A DNA stretch of 64,000 nucleotides from Fimenecus sp051881435 (GCA_051881435.1 JBJEPW010000009.1:93990-157989); one strand, 5' to 3'; shown: positions 1-9,707, counted from the first letter of the stretch. Notes: generated by a model not told the origin, from the letters alone. Numbers and translations: made by a program.

Positions 1-362
1 TTTTCTGTAAAGATAACTTCATCGGCGCCGTTTTTCAAAAGGAATTTAGCATGAACATCATTTCCCGCCTTTGAAATAACATTAGACGCGCCAAGTTCCT
101 TTAAGAGATTTGTAATAACAAGTGAGCTTTGGAAATTATCACCCGTAGTTACAATACAGCAATCAAAATTATCAACTCCGACAGAGGACATAAACTGTTC
201 GTCTGTTGCGTCGCCTATTTGCGCGTTGGTAAGATACGGCATTGCCATATCTACAAGCTCTTCTTTATTATCAATTCCGAAACAGTCAACATCTCTTTCG
301 TAAAATTCCTTTGCGATATGGCGGCCGAAACGGCCTAAGCCTACAATAAGTACAGATTTCAT
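1..362 (-). CDS. ktrA: KtrA/TrkA-type potassium channel regulatory subunit, C-terminus beyond window
   Basis: This is the N-terminal 120 residues or so of a cytosolic RCK (TrkA-N) subunit that gates the KtrB potassium transporter in response to bound nucleotide. The translation opens MKSVLIVGLGRFGRHIAKEF, with the Rossmann GxGxxG nucleotide loop within the first 15 residues, an acidic residue ending the second strand (CFGIDN) and the GDATDE segment typical of RCK domains. The ATG at 360-362 is preceded by GAGGTG at good spacing. The gene starts about 10 bases after the ktrB stop, so the two are cotranscribed. The gene leaves the window at base 1, so the C-terminal RCK_C domain is not visible. 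Confidence 0.93.
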   Translation of the reverse strand, partial: MKSVLIVGLGRFGRHIAKEFYERDVDCFGIDNKEELVDMAMPYLTNAQIGDATDEQFMSSVGVDNFDCCIVTTGDNFQSSLVITNLLKELGASNVISKAGNDVHAKFLLKNGADEVIFTE

Positions 363-371
363 ATTAACACC

Positions 372-1724
372 TCATCCGATTGTTACATTTTCAACGGGAT
401 ATTTTGAAACATATCCCTTAACATTGTCTTTTATTGCGAATAAAACAGTAAAGCACCCAACTCTGCCGAGATACATCAGCAAAGCAAGAATAATATGGGA
501 AAAGTTACTGAGCGACGGGGTTATACCGAGCGACAAACCAACCGTGCCCAGCGCCGACGCAGTTTCAAATAAAACGCTTTTAATCGGCGTATCATCGACG
601 ATTGATATAAGAATACTCGATGACATAAGTAAAACGGTAAACAACGCAACAAGGGCGGTCAAATGCAAAAGAAGGTCATTTGAAATGCGGCGTTTGTAAC
701 ATTCAACAGCCTTTTTTCTCTTTAAGGTTGAAATAATGCTTGAAAGCATTAAGGTAATTGTAGTTGTTTTCAAGCCGCCCGCCGTAGAACCGGGTGAACC
801 GCCGATAAGCATCAGGGGAATCATGATAAGAATTGACGCGTCGGCAAGCAAATTCAAATCAACCGTGTTAAATCCTGCCGTACGGGTGGTGGTTGATTGA
901 AAAAACGCCGCGGTAATCCTTTGCATTAACGGCAAATTTTCAAAATTTTTGTTGCCTGCCTCTGCCGCGGCAATAACAACCGTACCGAAAATCAGTAAAA
1001 ATGCCGTTGTGGTTAAAACAATTTTCGTGGTGAGTGTGTATCTGCGGACTTTAAACTTGTTTTTATATAAATCCGCCATCACATAAAAACCTAAACCGCC
1101 AACGATTATTAAAAAGCAAACAGAGTAGTTAACTACATAATTATCGACAAAACCCGTAAGCGATGAAAATTCACCCGAATATCCGCCCATAAGGTCAAAT
1201 CCCGCATTACAAAAAGCCGAAACGGAGTGAAATACCGAAAAATACAAGCCTTTTATTAAGCCGAATTCCTTGCAGAACTGCGTAGAAAGCAAAATCGCTC
1301 CGAATACTTCAAAAATAACGGTAGTGATAAAAATGAATCTTGTCATTCTCACAATTCCGCCAACCTGATTAGCCGATACCGATTCCTGCATAATCGAGCG
1401 CTGACGCAATCCTATTTTGCGCTTTGTAACTGATAAAGCGAGCACGGAAAGCGTCATAAATCCTATTCCGCCCAACTGTATCATAGCTAAGATTACAAGC
1501 TGACCGAATATTGACCAATGAGTGTATGTATCATAAACAACCAAGCCTGTAACACAAGTTGCGCTTGTAGCAGTAAACAGAGAATCAATAAACGGTGTAA
1601 ATTCTCCGCTTCTTGAAGAAAAAGGCATAGTTAAAAGCAGTGTTCCTATTGAAATTATACATAAATACCCAAGTGCAATTATTTTTGTGGGGCTGAATTT
1701 TGACTTAAACTTTTTATCTTTCAT
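372..1724 (-). CDS. ktrB: KtrB/TrkH-type potassium uptake transmembrane subunit
   Basis: About 450 residues with the alternating M1-P-M2 pattern of the Trk/Ktr/HKT superfamily. Selectivity-filter-like segments are visible, including TSATCVTGL, AFCNAGFD and GGSPGSTAGG, each centred on the conserved filter glycine. It would form the membrane pore that KtrA gates, importing potassium with sodium or proton coupling. I chose the ATG at 1724 because AGGTG lies about 8 bases upstream; an in-frame ATG at 1745 lacks a ribosome site. A TATAAT sequence on the minus strand at 1755-1760 could be its -10 box. Confidence 0.93.
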   Translation of the reverse strand: MKDKKFKSKFSPTKIIALGYLCIISIGTLLLTMPFSSRSGEFTPFIDSLFTATSATCVTGLVVYDTYTHWSIFGQLVILAMIQLGGIGFMTLSVLALSVTKRKIGLRQRSIMQESVSANQVGGIVRMTRFIFITTVIFEVFGAILLSTQFCKEFGLIKGLYFSVFHSVSAFCNAGFDLMGGYSGEFSSLTGFVDNYVVNYSVCFLIIVGGLGFYVMADLYKNKFKVRRYTLTTKIVLTTTAFLLIFGTVVIAAAEAGNKNFENLPLMQRITAAFFQSTTTRTAGFNTVDLNLLADASILIMIPLMLIGGSPGSTAGGLKTTTITLMLSSIISTLKRKKAVECYKRRISNDLLLHLTALVALFTVLLMSSSILISIVDDTPIKSVLFETASALGTVGLSLGITPSLSNFSHIILALLMYLGRVGCFTVLFAIKDNVKGYVSKYPVENVTIG

Positions 1725-1754
1725 TAAAGTACACCTGAAAAACAAATTTTAAAT

Positions 1755-1760
1755 ATTATA
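1755..1760 (-). promoter_or_regulatory. Possible -10 box of ktrBA
   Basis: TATAAT reads on the minus strand 31 bases upstream of the ktrB start, in the short gap behind the MATE gene. No convincing -35 box sits 16-18 bases upstream, so this is tentative. Confidence 0.35.
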
Positions 1761-1791
1761 CATCAATCAGCATTAAAATAAAAGATATATT

Positions 1792-3135
1792 TTATTTTTG
1801 AGCTAAATTATTTATATTTTTCTTCCAGATGCCCGAAAAATAAAAGAAGCAGGAAATTGCGGTAGCCAAAAGCCAACCAACGGGCCATGAGTACCATATG
1901 CCTTTTTCGTTTAAATAGGGCACCAGCGCAAATGAAAGCGCAACCCTTAGAAGAAGGTCGGAAAAAGTGGAAATCATAAACATTTTCATCGCACCGCTGC
2001 CTCTGAGAACACCGTCAACAATAAGCTTCATTGATATGAAAAGGTAAAAGGGCGATACGATTTTTAAAAATGCAGTTCCCGATTCTATTATATCGGTATT
2101 AGAGCCGTTTACAAAAATTCTCATCATATATTGCGGGCAGAAAAAGAATAAAACAAACAGCGGCACGGTAATAATAAAGGACATAATGTAGGAGTACTTA
2201 ACGCCTTTGCCTATTCGCTCAATCTTGCCCGCCCCCACATTTTGTGCGGTGTAGCTTGACATACTGTTTCCCAAAGCACACAGTGTTGTTATTGTGAATG
2301 TGTTAAGCTTACCCGCCGCAGAAAATCCTGCAACAACAATATCACCGAATTTATTGACAAGACCCTGAATAAAAATGTTACCCACCGATACAAAGCTCTG
2401 CTGTAAAATGCTGGGCACTGCCACAAACAGTATCTTTTTAAGCATTTCAAAGGAAAACAAAGACGGCTTTTCACATTCGATTTTGCTGATTTTCAGCATT
2501 AAAAATCCAAATGATAAAATTGAGGCTAAGCCCTGTGCAATAAATGTTGCCCACGCAACGCCCGCAACACCCAAAGAAGTGAACCTTACAAGTACATAAT
2601 CAAGAAACACATTAAATACCGATGAAAAAATGAGAAAATAGAGGGGAGTTTTGGAGTCCCCCAAGGCAGTAAAAACACCGTTGCATATGTTATATAAAAA
2701 CAGGAAAATAAGACCGCCTGTGTATATGTTGAGATAAATTCCGGAGTCTGTAAAAAGGCTTTCCGGAGTGTTTAAAGCCTTTAAAAGAGCGGGGGACAGA
2801 AGCAAGCCTCCGATACTGAGGATAATACTTGTTGCCGCCGAAGAAATAAGCGATGTGTAAATGCAGGTTTTCATTTTTCGGTAGTTTCTGCTGCCGAAAA
2901 ACTGCGAAATTACAACACAGCAGCCGATATTTGAGCCGTTGGCAACAGCCATATAAATCATTGTAACGGTATATGAAATACCCACAGCCGCCAGTGCGCC
3001 GCCTCCCAAAAGCTTGCCCGCAATTATGCTGTCGGCTATATTATATAGCTGCTGAAATACAACGCTTATTAAAATAGGAACCGTAAAGGCAGTTAATACC
3101 TTTCCCGGATTGCCCTTTGTCATATCCTTAACCAT
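1792..3135 (-). CDS. MATE family multidrug/Na+ antiporter (DinF/NorM-like)
   Basis: A 447-residue polytopic membrane protein with the two repeated six-helix MATE halves. It opens with the clostridial MATE N-terminus MTKGNPGKVLTAFTVPI, followed by FQQLYNIADSIIAGKLLG. Family members export cationic drugs or metabolites using a sodium or proton gradient; the substrate cannot be read from sequence. The start has GGTGAT 5-6 bases upstream. A TATACT (-10) at 3152-3157 with TTTATC 16 bases upstream suggests its own promoter. It is separate from the second MATE gene at 41071-42498. Confidence 0.92.
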   Translation of the reverse strand: MVKDMTKGNPGKVLTAFTVPILISVVFQQLYNIADSIIAGKLLGGGALAAVGISYTVTMIYMAVANGSNIGCCVVISQFFGSRNYRKMKTCIYTSLISSAATSIILSIGGLLLSPALLKALNTPESLFTDSGIYLNIYTGGLIFLFLYNICNGVFTALGDSKTPLYFLIFSSVFNVFLDYVLVRFTSLGVAGVAWATFIAQGLASILSFGFLMLKISKIECEKPSLFSFEMLKKILFVAVPSILQQSFVSVGNIFIQGLVNKFGDIVVAGFSAAGKLNTFTITTLCALGNSMSSYTAQNVGAGKIERIGKGVKYSYIMSFIITVPLFVLFFFCPQYMMRIFVNGSNTDIIESGTAFLKIVSPFYLFISMKLIVDGVLRGSGAMKMFMISTFSDLLLRVALSFALVPYLNEKGIWYSWPVGWLLATAISCFFYFSGIWKKNINNLAQK

Positions 3136-3151
3136 TTTATCACCGATGTAT

Positions 3152-3179
3152 AGTATATCACTTTAAAATAATTGATAAA
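3152..3179 (-). promoter_or_regulatory. Likely promoter of the MATE gene
   Basis: On the minus strand TTTATC and TATACT are separated by 16 bases and lie just upstream of the GGTGAT ribosome site of the MATE gene. The -35 is weak. Confidence 0.4.
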
Positions 3180-3273
3180 AGATAAATCTTAAACGGATTT
3201 TTATATATTTTTCAAGAAAATTTGTATAAAAATAAATGGAGTATATGCCTATGAAACCGTCTGACGTTACGGA

Positions 3274-4515
3274 TTATAAATCCTTATTATAAACGGTGTA
3301 ATTTTCAGTTATATGAGTGCCGTTTGCAGGATTTTCGCTTATTATAAAAACTGTTCCGCCACGCTTGCCGTGGTCGGATTTGCGCTGTACATATATACTT
3401 GTGGTTTTAGCGACGGATGTAAAGCTGATTCCGTCAAAATTTACTGTGTAGCCGAAGCAATGGTTGTGTCCGCTTATAATGTGACGTGTACTTTCAAGCT
3501 CCTTTATAGCCTTGTAAAAATCATAGTTTTCTTTATAGTCCTCATATCCCGCTATTAAAGTTTCAGTGTCCATTACATCAAATTTTGTGAATTGTTCAGG
3601 CGGGTCATAGCAGTCTTCACCGTCTATCTCAAAAGGCATTTGGTTGACGGTGAAACTACCCAGTCTCGCGGCATATTCGTAGGCTTTGAGAGGAAAATGG
3701 AGAGCAAGCATGCTTTCAACCGTTTCGCCGCAGTATTCTTTAAGTCCTTTTACAGCCCATTTATACCATTGGGTTTGACGTTCGTTAATACCTATTCGTA
3801 CTGTTCCGAAACGCCTGTTGGTTTTGTCAAGTCTCATATTGTCATACCAGATCTTGCTGTCGTCAATTTTCTGACCGTCGCCTGAATCCATAAGTATCAG
3901 GCTGTAAAATATTTTCCCGTCAGCCGTTTTAAAGTTTATTAGCGAATTGCCCAAGCCCTGTAAATTTGTGGGACCAACCTTAAAAATACAGTTTTTGGAT
4001 TTTTCCATAACATTGCAGAAAAATTCCTTGCTTGCACGCCATTCACCGTCGTGATTGCCGAAAACCATCGTCCACGGAGTATTAAAGGTATCAAGAAAAT
4101 CAGCAATATTCTGAAATACAATATCACTGAACGGATCGGTGAGCACATCGCCTGTTAAAACGATAAGGTCGGGGTTAACGGTTTCTATAAGCTTTTTAAT
4201 ATGCTTGTATCCTTTTTTTACCGGATAATGCTTTGTCCATCTGTCATTTGAATAAACTCCCGTCATTTCAAGGTGGGTATCCGTAAGCGCTAAAACCTTT
4301 ACATAGCCGTTTTTTGCAGTAATGCAGGGATAATCGTCAGGATTAAATTTGTCGCTGTCGTTCCAGTTATATTCATCCACCGTACCATCAACAAATTCAG
4401 TGCCTAATTTGCATTTCTTTTTGTAATAATAGGTGCTGATTCCTGCAAAAGCTGCCGCACCTGCTACTGCCGCTGTTCCCAATGTTGCAATCAGTCCTGT
4501 GTAAATTTTCTTCAT
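3274..4515 (-). CDS. Membrane-anchored calcineurin-like metallophosphoesterase
   Basis: About 413 residues. The N-terminus (MKKIYTGLIATLG followed by an Ala/Gly-rich helix) is a signal anchor, placing the enzyme outside the membrane. The metallophosphoesterase motifs occur in order: LALTDTHLE (D-x-H), LTGDVLTDP (G-D-x-x), FGNHDGE (G-N-H-D/E), then LALHFPL and ISGHNHCFGY (G-H-x-H). These ligate a dinuclear metal centre that hydrolyses phosphoesters; the layout resembles the purple acid phosphatase-like group. The ATG at 4515 follows GGAAGGGAT; an upstream in-frame ATG at 4572 lies in the preceding terminator region and lacks a ribosome site. The natural substrate is unknown. Confidence 0.88.
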   Translation of the reverse strand: MKKIYTGLIATLGTAAVAGAAAFAGISTYYYKKKCKLGTEFVDGTVDEYNWNDSDKFNPDDYPCITAKNGYVKVLALTDTHLEMTGVYSNDRWTKHYPVKKGYKHIKKLIETVNPDLIVLTGDVLTDPFSDIVFQNIADFLDTFNTPWTMVFGNHDGEWRASKEFFCNVMEKSKNCIFKVGPTNLQGLGNSLINFKTADGKIFYSLILMDSGDGQKIDDSKIWYDNMRLDKTNRRFGTVRIGINERQTQWYKWAVKGLKEYCGETVESMLALHFPLKAYEYAARLGSFTVNQMPFEIDGEDCYDPPEQFTKFDVMDTETLIAGYEDYKENYDFYKAIKELESTRHIISGHNHCFGYTVNFDGISFTSVAKTTSIYVQRKSDHGKRGGTVFIISENPANGTHITENYTVYNKDL

Positions 4516-4576
4516 ATCGTTTATCCCTTCCTTTTTCACTGAAATTATAGCAATAATTCCTATAATTTTCAATGGA

Positions 4577-4622
4577 TAAAAAAGAGAGACCGCTTATCAG
4601 CGCTCGGCATAGGCAGTCTCTC
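4577..4622 (-). terminator. Rho-independent terminator after the salvage operon
   Basis: On the minus strand GAGAGAC pairs with GTCTCTC, with additional inner pairing, and is followed directly by a run of T. It lies 17 bases downstream of the FAD protein stop, closing the operon that starts at xpt. Confidence 0.85.
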
Positions 4623-4638
4623 ATACGCATATAAAATT

Positions 4639-6033
4639 TTATAAAGTTTTAAGAATACTTCTTGCAACACTTATTCCGTTTGATGAAGCCTGCATAAGAC
4701 CTCTTGTAACAGATGCGCCATCGCCGATTGCGTGAAGTCCCTTAACGCTTGTTTCAAAATTCTTATCAACAACAACCTTATTGGAATAGAACTTAACCTC
4801 AACACCGTAAAGAAGTGTTTCATCGCTTGCAATACCCGGTGTTACCTTATCAAGAGCTTCAAGCATTTCCTGAATGTCCACCATAATGCGGTGGGGGAAT
4901 ACAAGGGACAAATCGCCGGGAACAGCGTCCTTTAACGTGGGGATAAGATTGTTTCTACAAAGTCTTTCAGGAGTAGTTCTTCTGCCTCTCTTGAAATCGC
5001 CGTAGGTCTGAACAAGAATTTTGCCGTCACAAAGCATATTGCTCAGCTGTGCGATGTGCTTGCCATACTCAATAGGGGATTTAAAGGGTTTTGTGAAGTT
5101 TTTTGAAACAAGTAATGCAAAGTTTGTATTATTTGTTTTGTATTCTGCCGATTTGTAAGCGTGACCGTTAACAACAGCCAATCCGTTGTCATAATACTCG
5201 GTTGCAACCTCACCTGAGGGGTTGGAGCAGAAAGTACGTACCTTGTCGTCAAAGGTCTGTGAATAATATACCAGCTTTGCTTCATAAAGATTTTCGTTGA
5301 GAAATTTCATAACCTCGTCACGAACCTCAACACGAACGCCTACATCAACGGTTCCGACCTGAGTTTCAATTCCGTGGTCCTTGCAAATGTGGCTGAGCCA
5401 TTCTGCACCCTCACGGCCTACTGCCGCCACGATTCTGTCCGAATAATAGGTGTTTCCGCCTGCAACAATTCCCTTAACCTTGTTATCCTCAATGATAATA
5501 TCCTCTACCATTGTGTTAAAGATAATATTGCAGCCTTTTTCTTCAAGATGATGCTGAAGCTTGGCATAAATCTTGTATCCTTCTTCAGTACCCAAATGAC
5601 GGATAGGACATTCAATCAGCTTCAAATTTGCGTTAATTGCTTTGCGGCGAATTTCTTCAATTTCCGCGCGTTTATCAACTCCGTAAACATTTTTATCAGC
5701 ACCGAAATCAAGATATACGCTGTCAGCTTCCTTTAAAAGCTTCATTGTTTCTTCATAGCCGAGAATATCGGGCAGAGTACCGCCCACATCGGGAGAGAGG
5801 GAAAGCTTACCGTCCGAAAAAGCGCCGGCGCCTGCAAATCCCGTTGTTATTGAACAGGGCTGACAGCCTACACATTTTTTGGTAGTCCTTTTAGGACACA
5901 TTCTTTTTTCAATTGAACGCCCTTTTTCTATCATAAGAATGTTTACATCAGGCTTTTCCTTTAAAAGCTCATATGCACAGAAAATACCCGAAGGTCCTGC
6001 ACCTATGATAATTACATCAAAATTGTTATTCAT
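4639..6033 (-). CDS. COG2509-type FAD-dependent dehydrogenase
   Basis: A 464-residue flavoprotein of the family annotated as uncharacterised NAD(FAD)-utilising dehydrogenases. The dinucleotide-binding motif IIIGAGPSGIFCAYEL is at residues 9-24. A four-Cys segment with spacing CPKRTTKKCVGCQPC follows at about residues 46-60 and then GAGAFSDGKLSLSPD, both hallmarks of this family. A C-terminal GDGASVTRGLMQASSNG closes the FAD site. The Cys cluster could bind iron-sulfur or zinc; that is inference. It is the last gene of the xpt-nucleoside transporter operon, 33 bases after the permease gene. The function is not established in the family. Confidence 0.85.
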   Translation of the reverse strand: MNNNFDVIIIGAGPSGIFCAYELLKEKPDVNILMIEKGRSIEKRMCPKRTTKKCVGCQPCSITTGFAGAGAFSDGKLSLSPDVGGTLPDILGYEETMKLLKEADSVYLDFGADKNVYGVDKRAEIEEIRRKAINANLKLIECPIRHLGTEEGYKIYAKLQHHLEEKGCNIIFNTMVEDIIIEDNKVKGIVAGGNTYYSDRIVAAVGREGAEWLSHICKDHGIETQVGTVDVGVRVEVRDEVMKFLNENLYEAKLVYYSQTFDDKVRTFCSNPSGEVATEYYDNGLAVVNGHAYKSAEYKTNNTNFALLVSKNFTKPFKSPIEYGKHIAQLSNMLCDGKILVQTYGDFKRGRRTTPERLCRNNLIPTLKDAVPGDLSLVFPHRIMVDIQEMLEALDKVTPGIASDETLLYGVEVKFYSNKVVVDKNFETSVKGLHAIGDGASVTRGLMQASSNGISVARSILKTL

Positions 6034-6066
6034 AATATAACTCCGTTAAATAATAGTTAATACCGT

Positions 6067-7053
6067 TTATCGTTCTTCTCTGAAATATGTGAGTCCCAAA
6101 CTTTGCGGCGGCTGATTTTCACGCTTTTTGCGAACGCTTGTTCCGATTAAAACAATAATCGTAACAACATACGGCAACATTTGAATAAGCGGCAAATAAG
6201 CCATGGGAACATTGATATAGTTAAACAAAATATACAACGCGCCGAATAAATATGAGCTTAAAATGGACAGTGTGGGCTTCCAAATTGAGAAAATTACAAT
6301 TGCAATAGCAAGCCATCCTCTGTCGCCAAAGCCGTTATTCGACCAAATACCGTTGCTGTAATCCATAATGTAGAAAAGTCCGCCGAGACCGGCAATCATA
6401 CCGCCGATACATGTTGCAAGATACTTATATGTATTTACACTGATACCGGCTGCGTCGGCTGTTGCGGGATTTTCGCCCACAGCTCTTAAATGAAGTCCTA
6501 TTTTTGTGCGTTTCAGCACAAAACCGGAAATCACAGCAATGATAATTGCCAAATAAACCATAAAACCGTATGAGAGGAAAATTTTCCCGAAAACTCCCAT
6601 GTCGCTGCCAAAGTCAAAAGTTGTTTTAAATGCTTTGGCAATCTTTACCAAAGAAAGGTAAGGAACATCACTCTTGAGAATTTTAATTAAAGAGCCGCCG
6701 AAAAAGTTACCGAAACCGACACCGAAGGTAGTGATTGCAAGACCTGTAACATTTTGGTTAGCTTTGAGAGTAATCGTTAAAAAACAGTATAAAAGGGAGG
6801 TTAAAAGTGAACCTAACAAACAGCATAACAGCGGAATCAGCACAGCAAGGAAAGGAACAACCTCACTGCCTGAGTTTTGATAGAAAAATCCGCCGATAAC
6901 GCCGGAAATGGCGCCGATATACATAATTCCGGGAATACCTAAGTTAAGATTTCCCGATTTTTCGGTAATTATTTCTCCTGTTGCACCGTAAAGAAGGGGA
7001 GTGCCTTGTAAAACTGCACGGGAAATAAACTGAGCTATCATATTTACATCCAT
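6067..7053 (-). CDS. nupQ: BMP-type nucleoside ABC transporter permease (NupQ-like)
   Basis: A 328-residue membrane permease of the branched-chain/ribose-like BPD_transp_2 family. Segments such as LYGATGEIITEKSGNLNLG and LRAVGENPATADAAGI (the cytoplasmic coupling loop) match the second permease of nucleoside ABC importers. It pairs with the permease encoded just upstream, one base apart. The ATG at 7053 follows GGAGG at ideal spacing. Together with the lipoprotein at 9762-11057 it would form a high-affinity purine nucleoside importer of the NupNOPQ type. Confidence 0.9.
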   Translation of the reverse strand: MDVNMIAQFISRAVLQGTPLLYGATGEIITEKSGNLNLGIPGIMYIGAISGVIGGFFYQNSGSEVVPFLAVLIPLLCCLLGSLLTSLLYCFLTITLKANQNVTGLAITTFGVGFGNFFGGSLIKILKSDVPYLSLVKIAKAFKTTFDFGSDMGVFGKIFLSYGFMVYLAIIIAVISGFVLKRTKIGLHLRAVGENPATADAAGISVNTYKYLATCIGGMIAGLGGLFYIMDYSNGIWSNNGFGDRGWLAIAIVIFSIWKPTLSILSSYLFGALYILFNYINVPMAYLPLIQMLPYVVTIIVLIGTSVRKKRENQPPQSLGLTYFREER

Positions 7054-7054
7054 T

Positions 7055-8164
7055 TTATTTGTCCTCCTTCACTTGTGTTCTCTTTTTATGGTTGAAATTG
7101 ATTTTGTAGTTAATAAAGAATTCACAGCCTATTATGAAAAACAAAATAATACCTGTGAGAATTTGTGCAAAATCAGAGTTCAATCCGAACTTTGACGAAA
7201 CCTCGTCTGCGCCTCTCTCAAGGAATACAATGAGTAGAGTTGTTAAAACCATTGTAAAGGGATTGAATTTAGCCAGCCAGGATACCATAATTGCAGTGAA
7301 TCCGCGTCCGTCTGCCAGATTTGAGTCAATGGAGTGGGAGGCACCGCCAACCAAAAGCAATCCTGCCAAACCGCAGACGGCGCCTGAAAGAGCCATTGTT
7401 CTTATAATTACTTTTTTAACATTTATTCCGATGTATCTTGCTGTATTTTCACTTTCGCCTACAACAGAAATTTCATATCCGTGTTTGCTGTATTTCAAAT
7501 AGATATATAACACAACTGTGAGAACAGCAACAATAAGAATATTCAGCAGATAGTTTGTGCCAAACAGTTTTGGAAACCAACCGTGCGTTAAAAGGTCGGG
7601 ACCGACAACATTTGAACCGCTCTTGTCCGCAATTTTAAGAAAATACTCAATGAGCTGAATGGCTACATAGTTCATCATTAGTGTGAACAGCGTTTCATTT
7701 GTTCCCCATTGAGCCTTAAAAAACGCAGGAATAATTCCCCAGATTATACCGGAAACTATGGCAAAAATCGCCATAATCAGCATTAAAAGTCCGTCGGGAA
7801 TTTTTCCGCCGAGATAAAACATACACATAGCAGTTGAAAGACAACCGATAAGTACCTGTCCCTCAGCGCCTATATTCCAGAATTTCATTCTGAATGCGGG
7901 CGTAACTGCCAATGAAACACAAAGCAGAATTGCTATTTCGTGAATTGTAACAAGTGTTCTGCCTTTGCCGAAGGCACCGTCAAAAATAGTTTTATAAATG
8001 GAAATCGGGTTGTCACCGGTAAAAATCTTTGTAACAATACCGCAAACTATCAGTGCAAGTATTATTGCCACTATTCGGATAATGATACCGGTTTTAAGGG
8101 AAACATCGGTTCTTTTTGAAATATGAAACAGGGGCTCGTGAGTTCTTTTATTCTTATTCTTCAT
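7055..8164 (-). CDS. nupP: BMP-type nucleoside ABC transporter permease (NupP-like)
   Basis: A 369-residue membrane permease with a basic cytoplasmic N-terminus and about ten hydrophobic segments. FWNIGAEGQVLIG and YEISVVGESENTARYIGI are signatures of the first permease of nucleoside BMP systems. Its start at 8164 overlaps the ATPase gene stop by 11 bases, which implies translational coupling. GGAGC lies upstream of the ATG, inside the ATPase gene. Confidence 0.9.
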   Translation of the reverse strand: MKNKNKRTHEPLFHISKRTDVSLKTGIIIRIVAIILALIVCGIVTKIFTGDNPISIYKTIFDGAFGKGRTLVTIHEIAILLCVSLAVTPAFRMKFWNIGAEGQVLIGCLSTAMCMFYLGGKIPDGLLMLIMAIFAIVSGIIWGIIPAFFKAQWGTNETLFTLMMNYVAIQLIEYFLKIADKSGSNVVGPDLLTHGWFPKLFGTNYLLNILIVAVLTVVLYIYLKYSKHGYEISVVGESENTARYIGINVKKVIIRTMALSGAVCGLAGLLLVGGASHSIDSNLADGRGFTAIMVSWLAKFNPFTMVLTTLLIVFLERGADEVSSKFGLNSDFAQILTGIILFFIIGCEFFINYKINFNHKKRTQVKEDK

Positions 8165-9683
8165 TCTCTTTTGCTCCTTTCACCTTTGTCATTAAGAGGC
8201 CGACGCCCTCTTTGGTTGCGGTTCGTCCGTCAACAATTCCGGAAACAGCACCAGAACTGATAACAAGTATTCTGTCACACAGTTCAAGCAAAACGTCCAA
8301 ATCTTCACCTACAAAAATAACAGCTACACCGTTTTCCTTTTGCTCGTTAAGAAGATTGTATATTGTGTAAGATGAGTTTATATCCAGTCCGCGAACGGGG
8401 TATGCGGCCATCAAAACTGTGGGGGAGGAAGCAATTTCACGGCCTACAAGTACCTTTTGAACATTACCGCCGGAGAGCCGTCTTACGGGTGTAGTAGCGC
8501 TCGGCGTAACAACTTCAAGTTCATCAATAATAGATTTTGCCAACTTTTTCGGGGGCTGTCTGTCAAGGAACATGGATTTTCCTTTTTTGTAACTGCGAAG
8601 CATCATATTGTCAATGATGTCCATATTCCCGACAAGACCCATTCCAAGCCTGTCCTCAGGAACAAAAGAGAGTCGAACGCCAAGCTCTCTTATCTGAACA
8701 GGAGTTTTCTCCATCAGGTTAATTTCTTTATTCTGAGGGTCAATGTATGTTATATCGCCCTGGGCAGATGTGTGAAGACCTGCAATTGATTCAAGCAGTT
8801 CCTTCTGACCGCTTCCCGCAATACCCGCAATACCGAGAATCTCGCCGCTTTTTGCTGTAAACGAAACATCATCGAGTATCTTCACATTTTCGGAATTTTT
8901 AAGATTTAGATGGTTAACAACAAGTCTGTCAACAGGATTTTTCGGCTCGGATCTGTCAATATTGAGAGATACCCTTTTGCCGACCATCATTTCTGTAAGC
9001 TCTGCCTCATTTGTTTCGGCGGTTGCAACAGTATCTATATATTCACCGCGGCGCAGAATAGTAACTCTGTCGGAAACAGACAAAACCTCGTGCATTTTAT
9101 GAGTGATGATGATGATGGATTTTCCGTCGTCTCTCATTTTTTTAAGCACTTTGAAAAGCTTTTCGGTTTCCTGGGGAGTAAGCACCGCAGTGGGCTCGTC
9201 CAAAATCAGTATATCTGCTCCTCTGTAAAGCACCTTTACAATTTCAACGGTTTGTTTTTCGGAAACAGACATTTCATATATTTTCTTCTTCGGGTCAATT
9301 TCAAACCCGTATTTAGAAGAAATTTCCATAACCTTTTTTTCAGCTTCTTTAAGGTTAAAACGCTTTTTATCTTTAATACCTAAAACTATATTTTCAGTAG
9401 CAGTAAAAATATCAACGAGTTTAAAATGCTGATGAATCATACCGATGTGTAAATCAAAAGCATCTTTTGGTGAAGCAATGGTAACGGGATTTCCGTTTAC
9501 AAAGATTTCTCCTTCGTCGGGGTAGTAAATACCCGCAATCATATTCATGAGAGTAGTTTTGCCGCTGCCGTTTTCACCGAGAATTGCAAGAATTTCTCCG
9601 GATTTAACCGTGAGGTTTACATTTTTGTTGGCAACGACTTTACCGAATTTTTTCGTTACATTTTTTAATTCTAATGCGTTCAA
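8154..9683 (-). CDS. nupO: BMP-type nucleoside ABC transporter ATPase with two nucleotide-binding domains (NupO-like)
   Basis: About 509 residues with two fused ATPase domains. The first has Walker A GENGSGKTTL and Walker B ILILDEPTAVL with a degenerate signature (MSVSEKQ). The second has a weak Walker A (GIAGSGQKELL) with canonical signature LSGGNVQK. Such asymmetry is usual for ribose/nucleoside-class importers. I place the start at a TTG (9681-9683), giving NALELKNVTKKFG, because AGGGGGA sits about 7 bases upstream. An in-frame start at 9710 would lie inside the intercistronic hairpin and is less likely. Confidence 0.9.
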   Translation of the reverse strand: MNALELKNVTKKFGKVVANKNVNLTVKSGEILAILGENGSGKTTLMNMIAGIYYPDEGEIFVNGNPVTIASPKDAFDLHIGMIHQHFKLVDIFTATENIVLGIKDKKRFNLKEAEKKVMEISSKYGFEIDPKKKIYEMSVSEKQTVEIVKVLYRGADILILDEPTAVLTPQETEKLFKVLKKMRDDGKSIIIITHKMHEVLSVSDRVTILRRGEYIDTVATAETNEAELTEMMVGKRVSLNIDRSEPKNPVDRLVVNHLNLKNSENVKILDDVSFTAKSGEILGIAGIAGSGQKELLESIAGLHTSAQGDITYIDPQNKEINLMEKTPVQIRELGVRLSFVPEDRLGMGLVGNMDIIDNMMLRSYKKGKSMFLDRQPPKKLAKSIIDELEVVTPSATTPVRRLSGGNVQKVLVGREIASSPTVLMAAYPVRGLDINSSYTIYNLLNEQKENGVAVIFVGEDLDVLLELCDRILVISSGAVSGIVDGRTATKEGVGLLMTKVKGAKENEE

Positions 9684-9707
9684 ATTAGAATCCCCCTGTA
9701 AAATACA

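Noticed and set aside
3250..3300. Terminator after the metallophosphoesterase gene
   Set aside because: Only a five-base-pair stem (GGATT/AATCC) without a T run is present.
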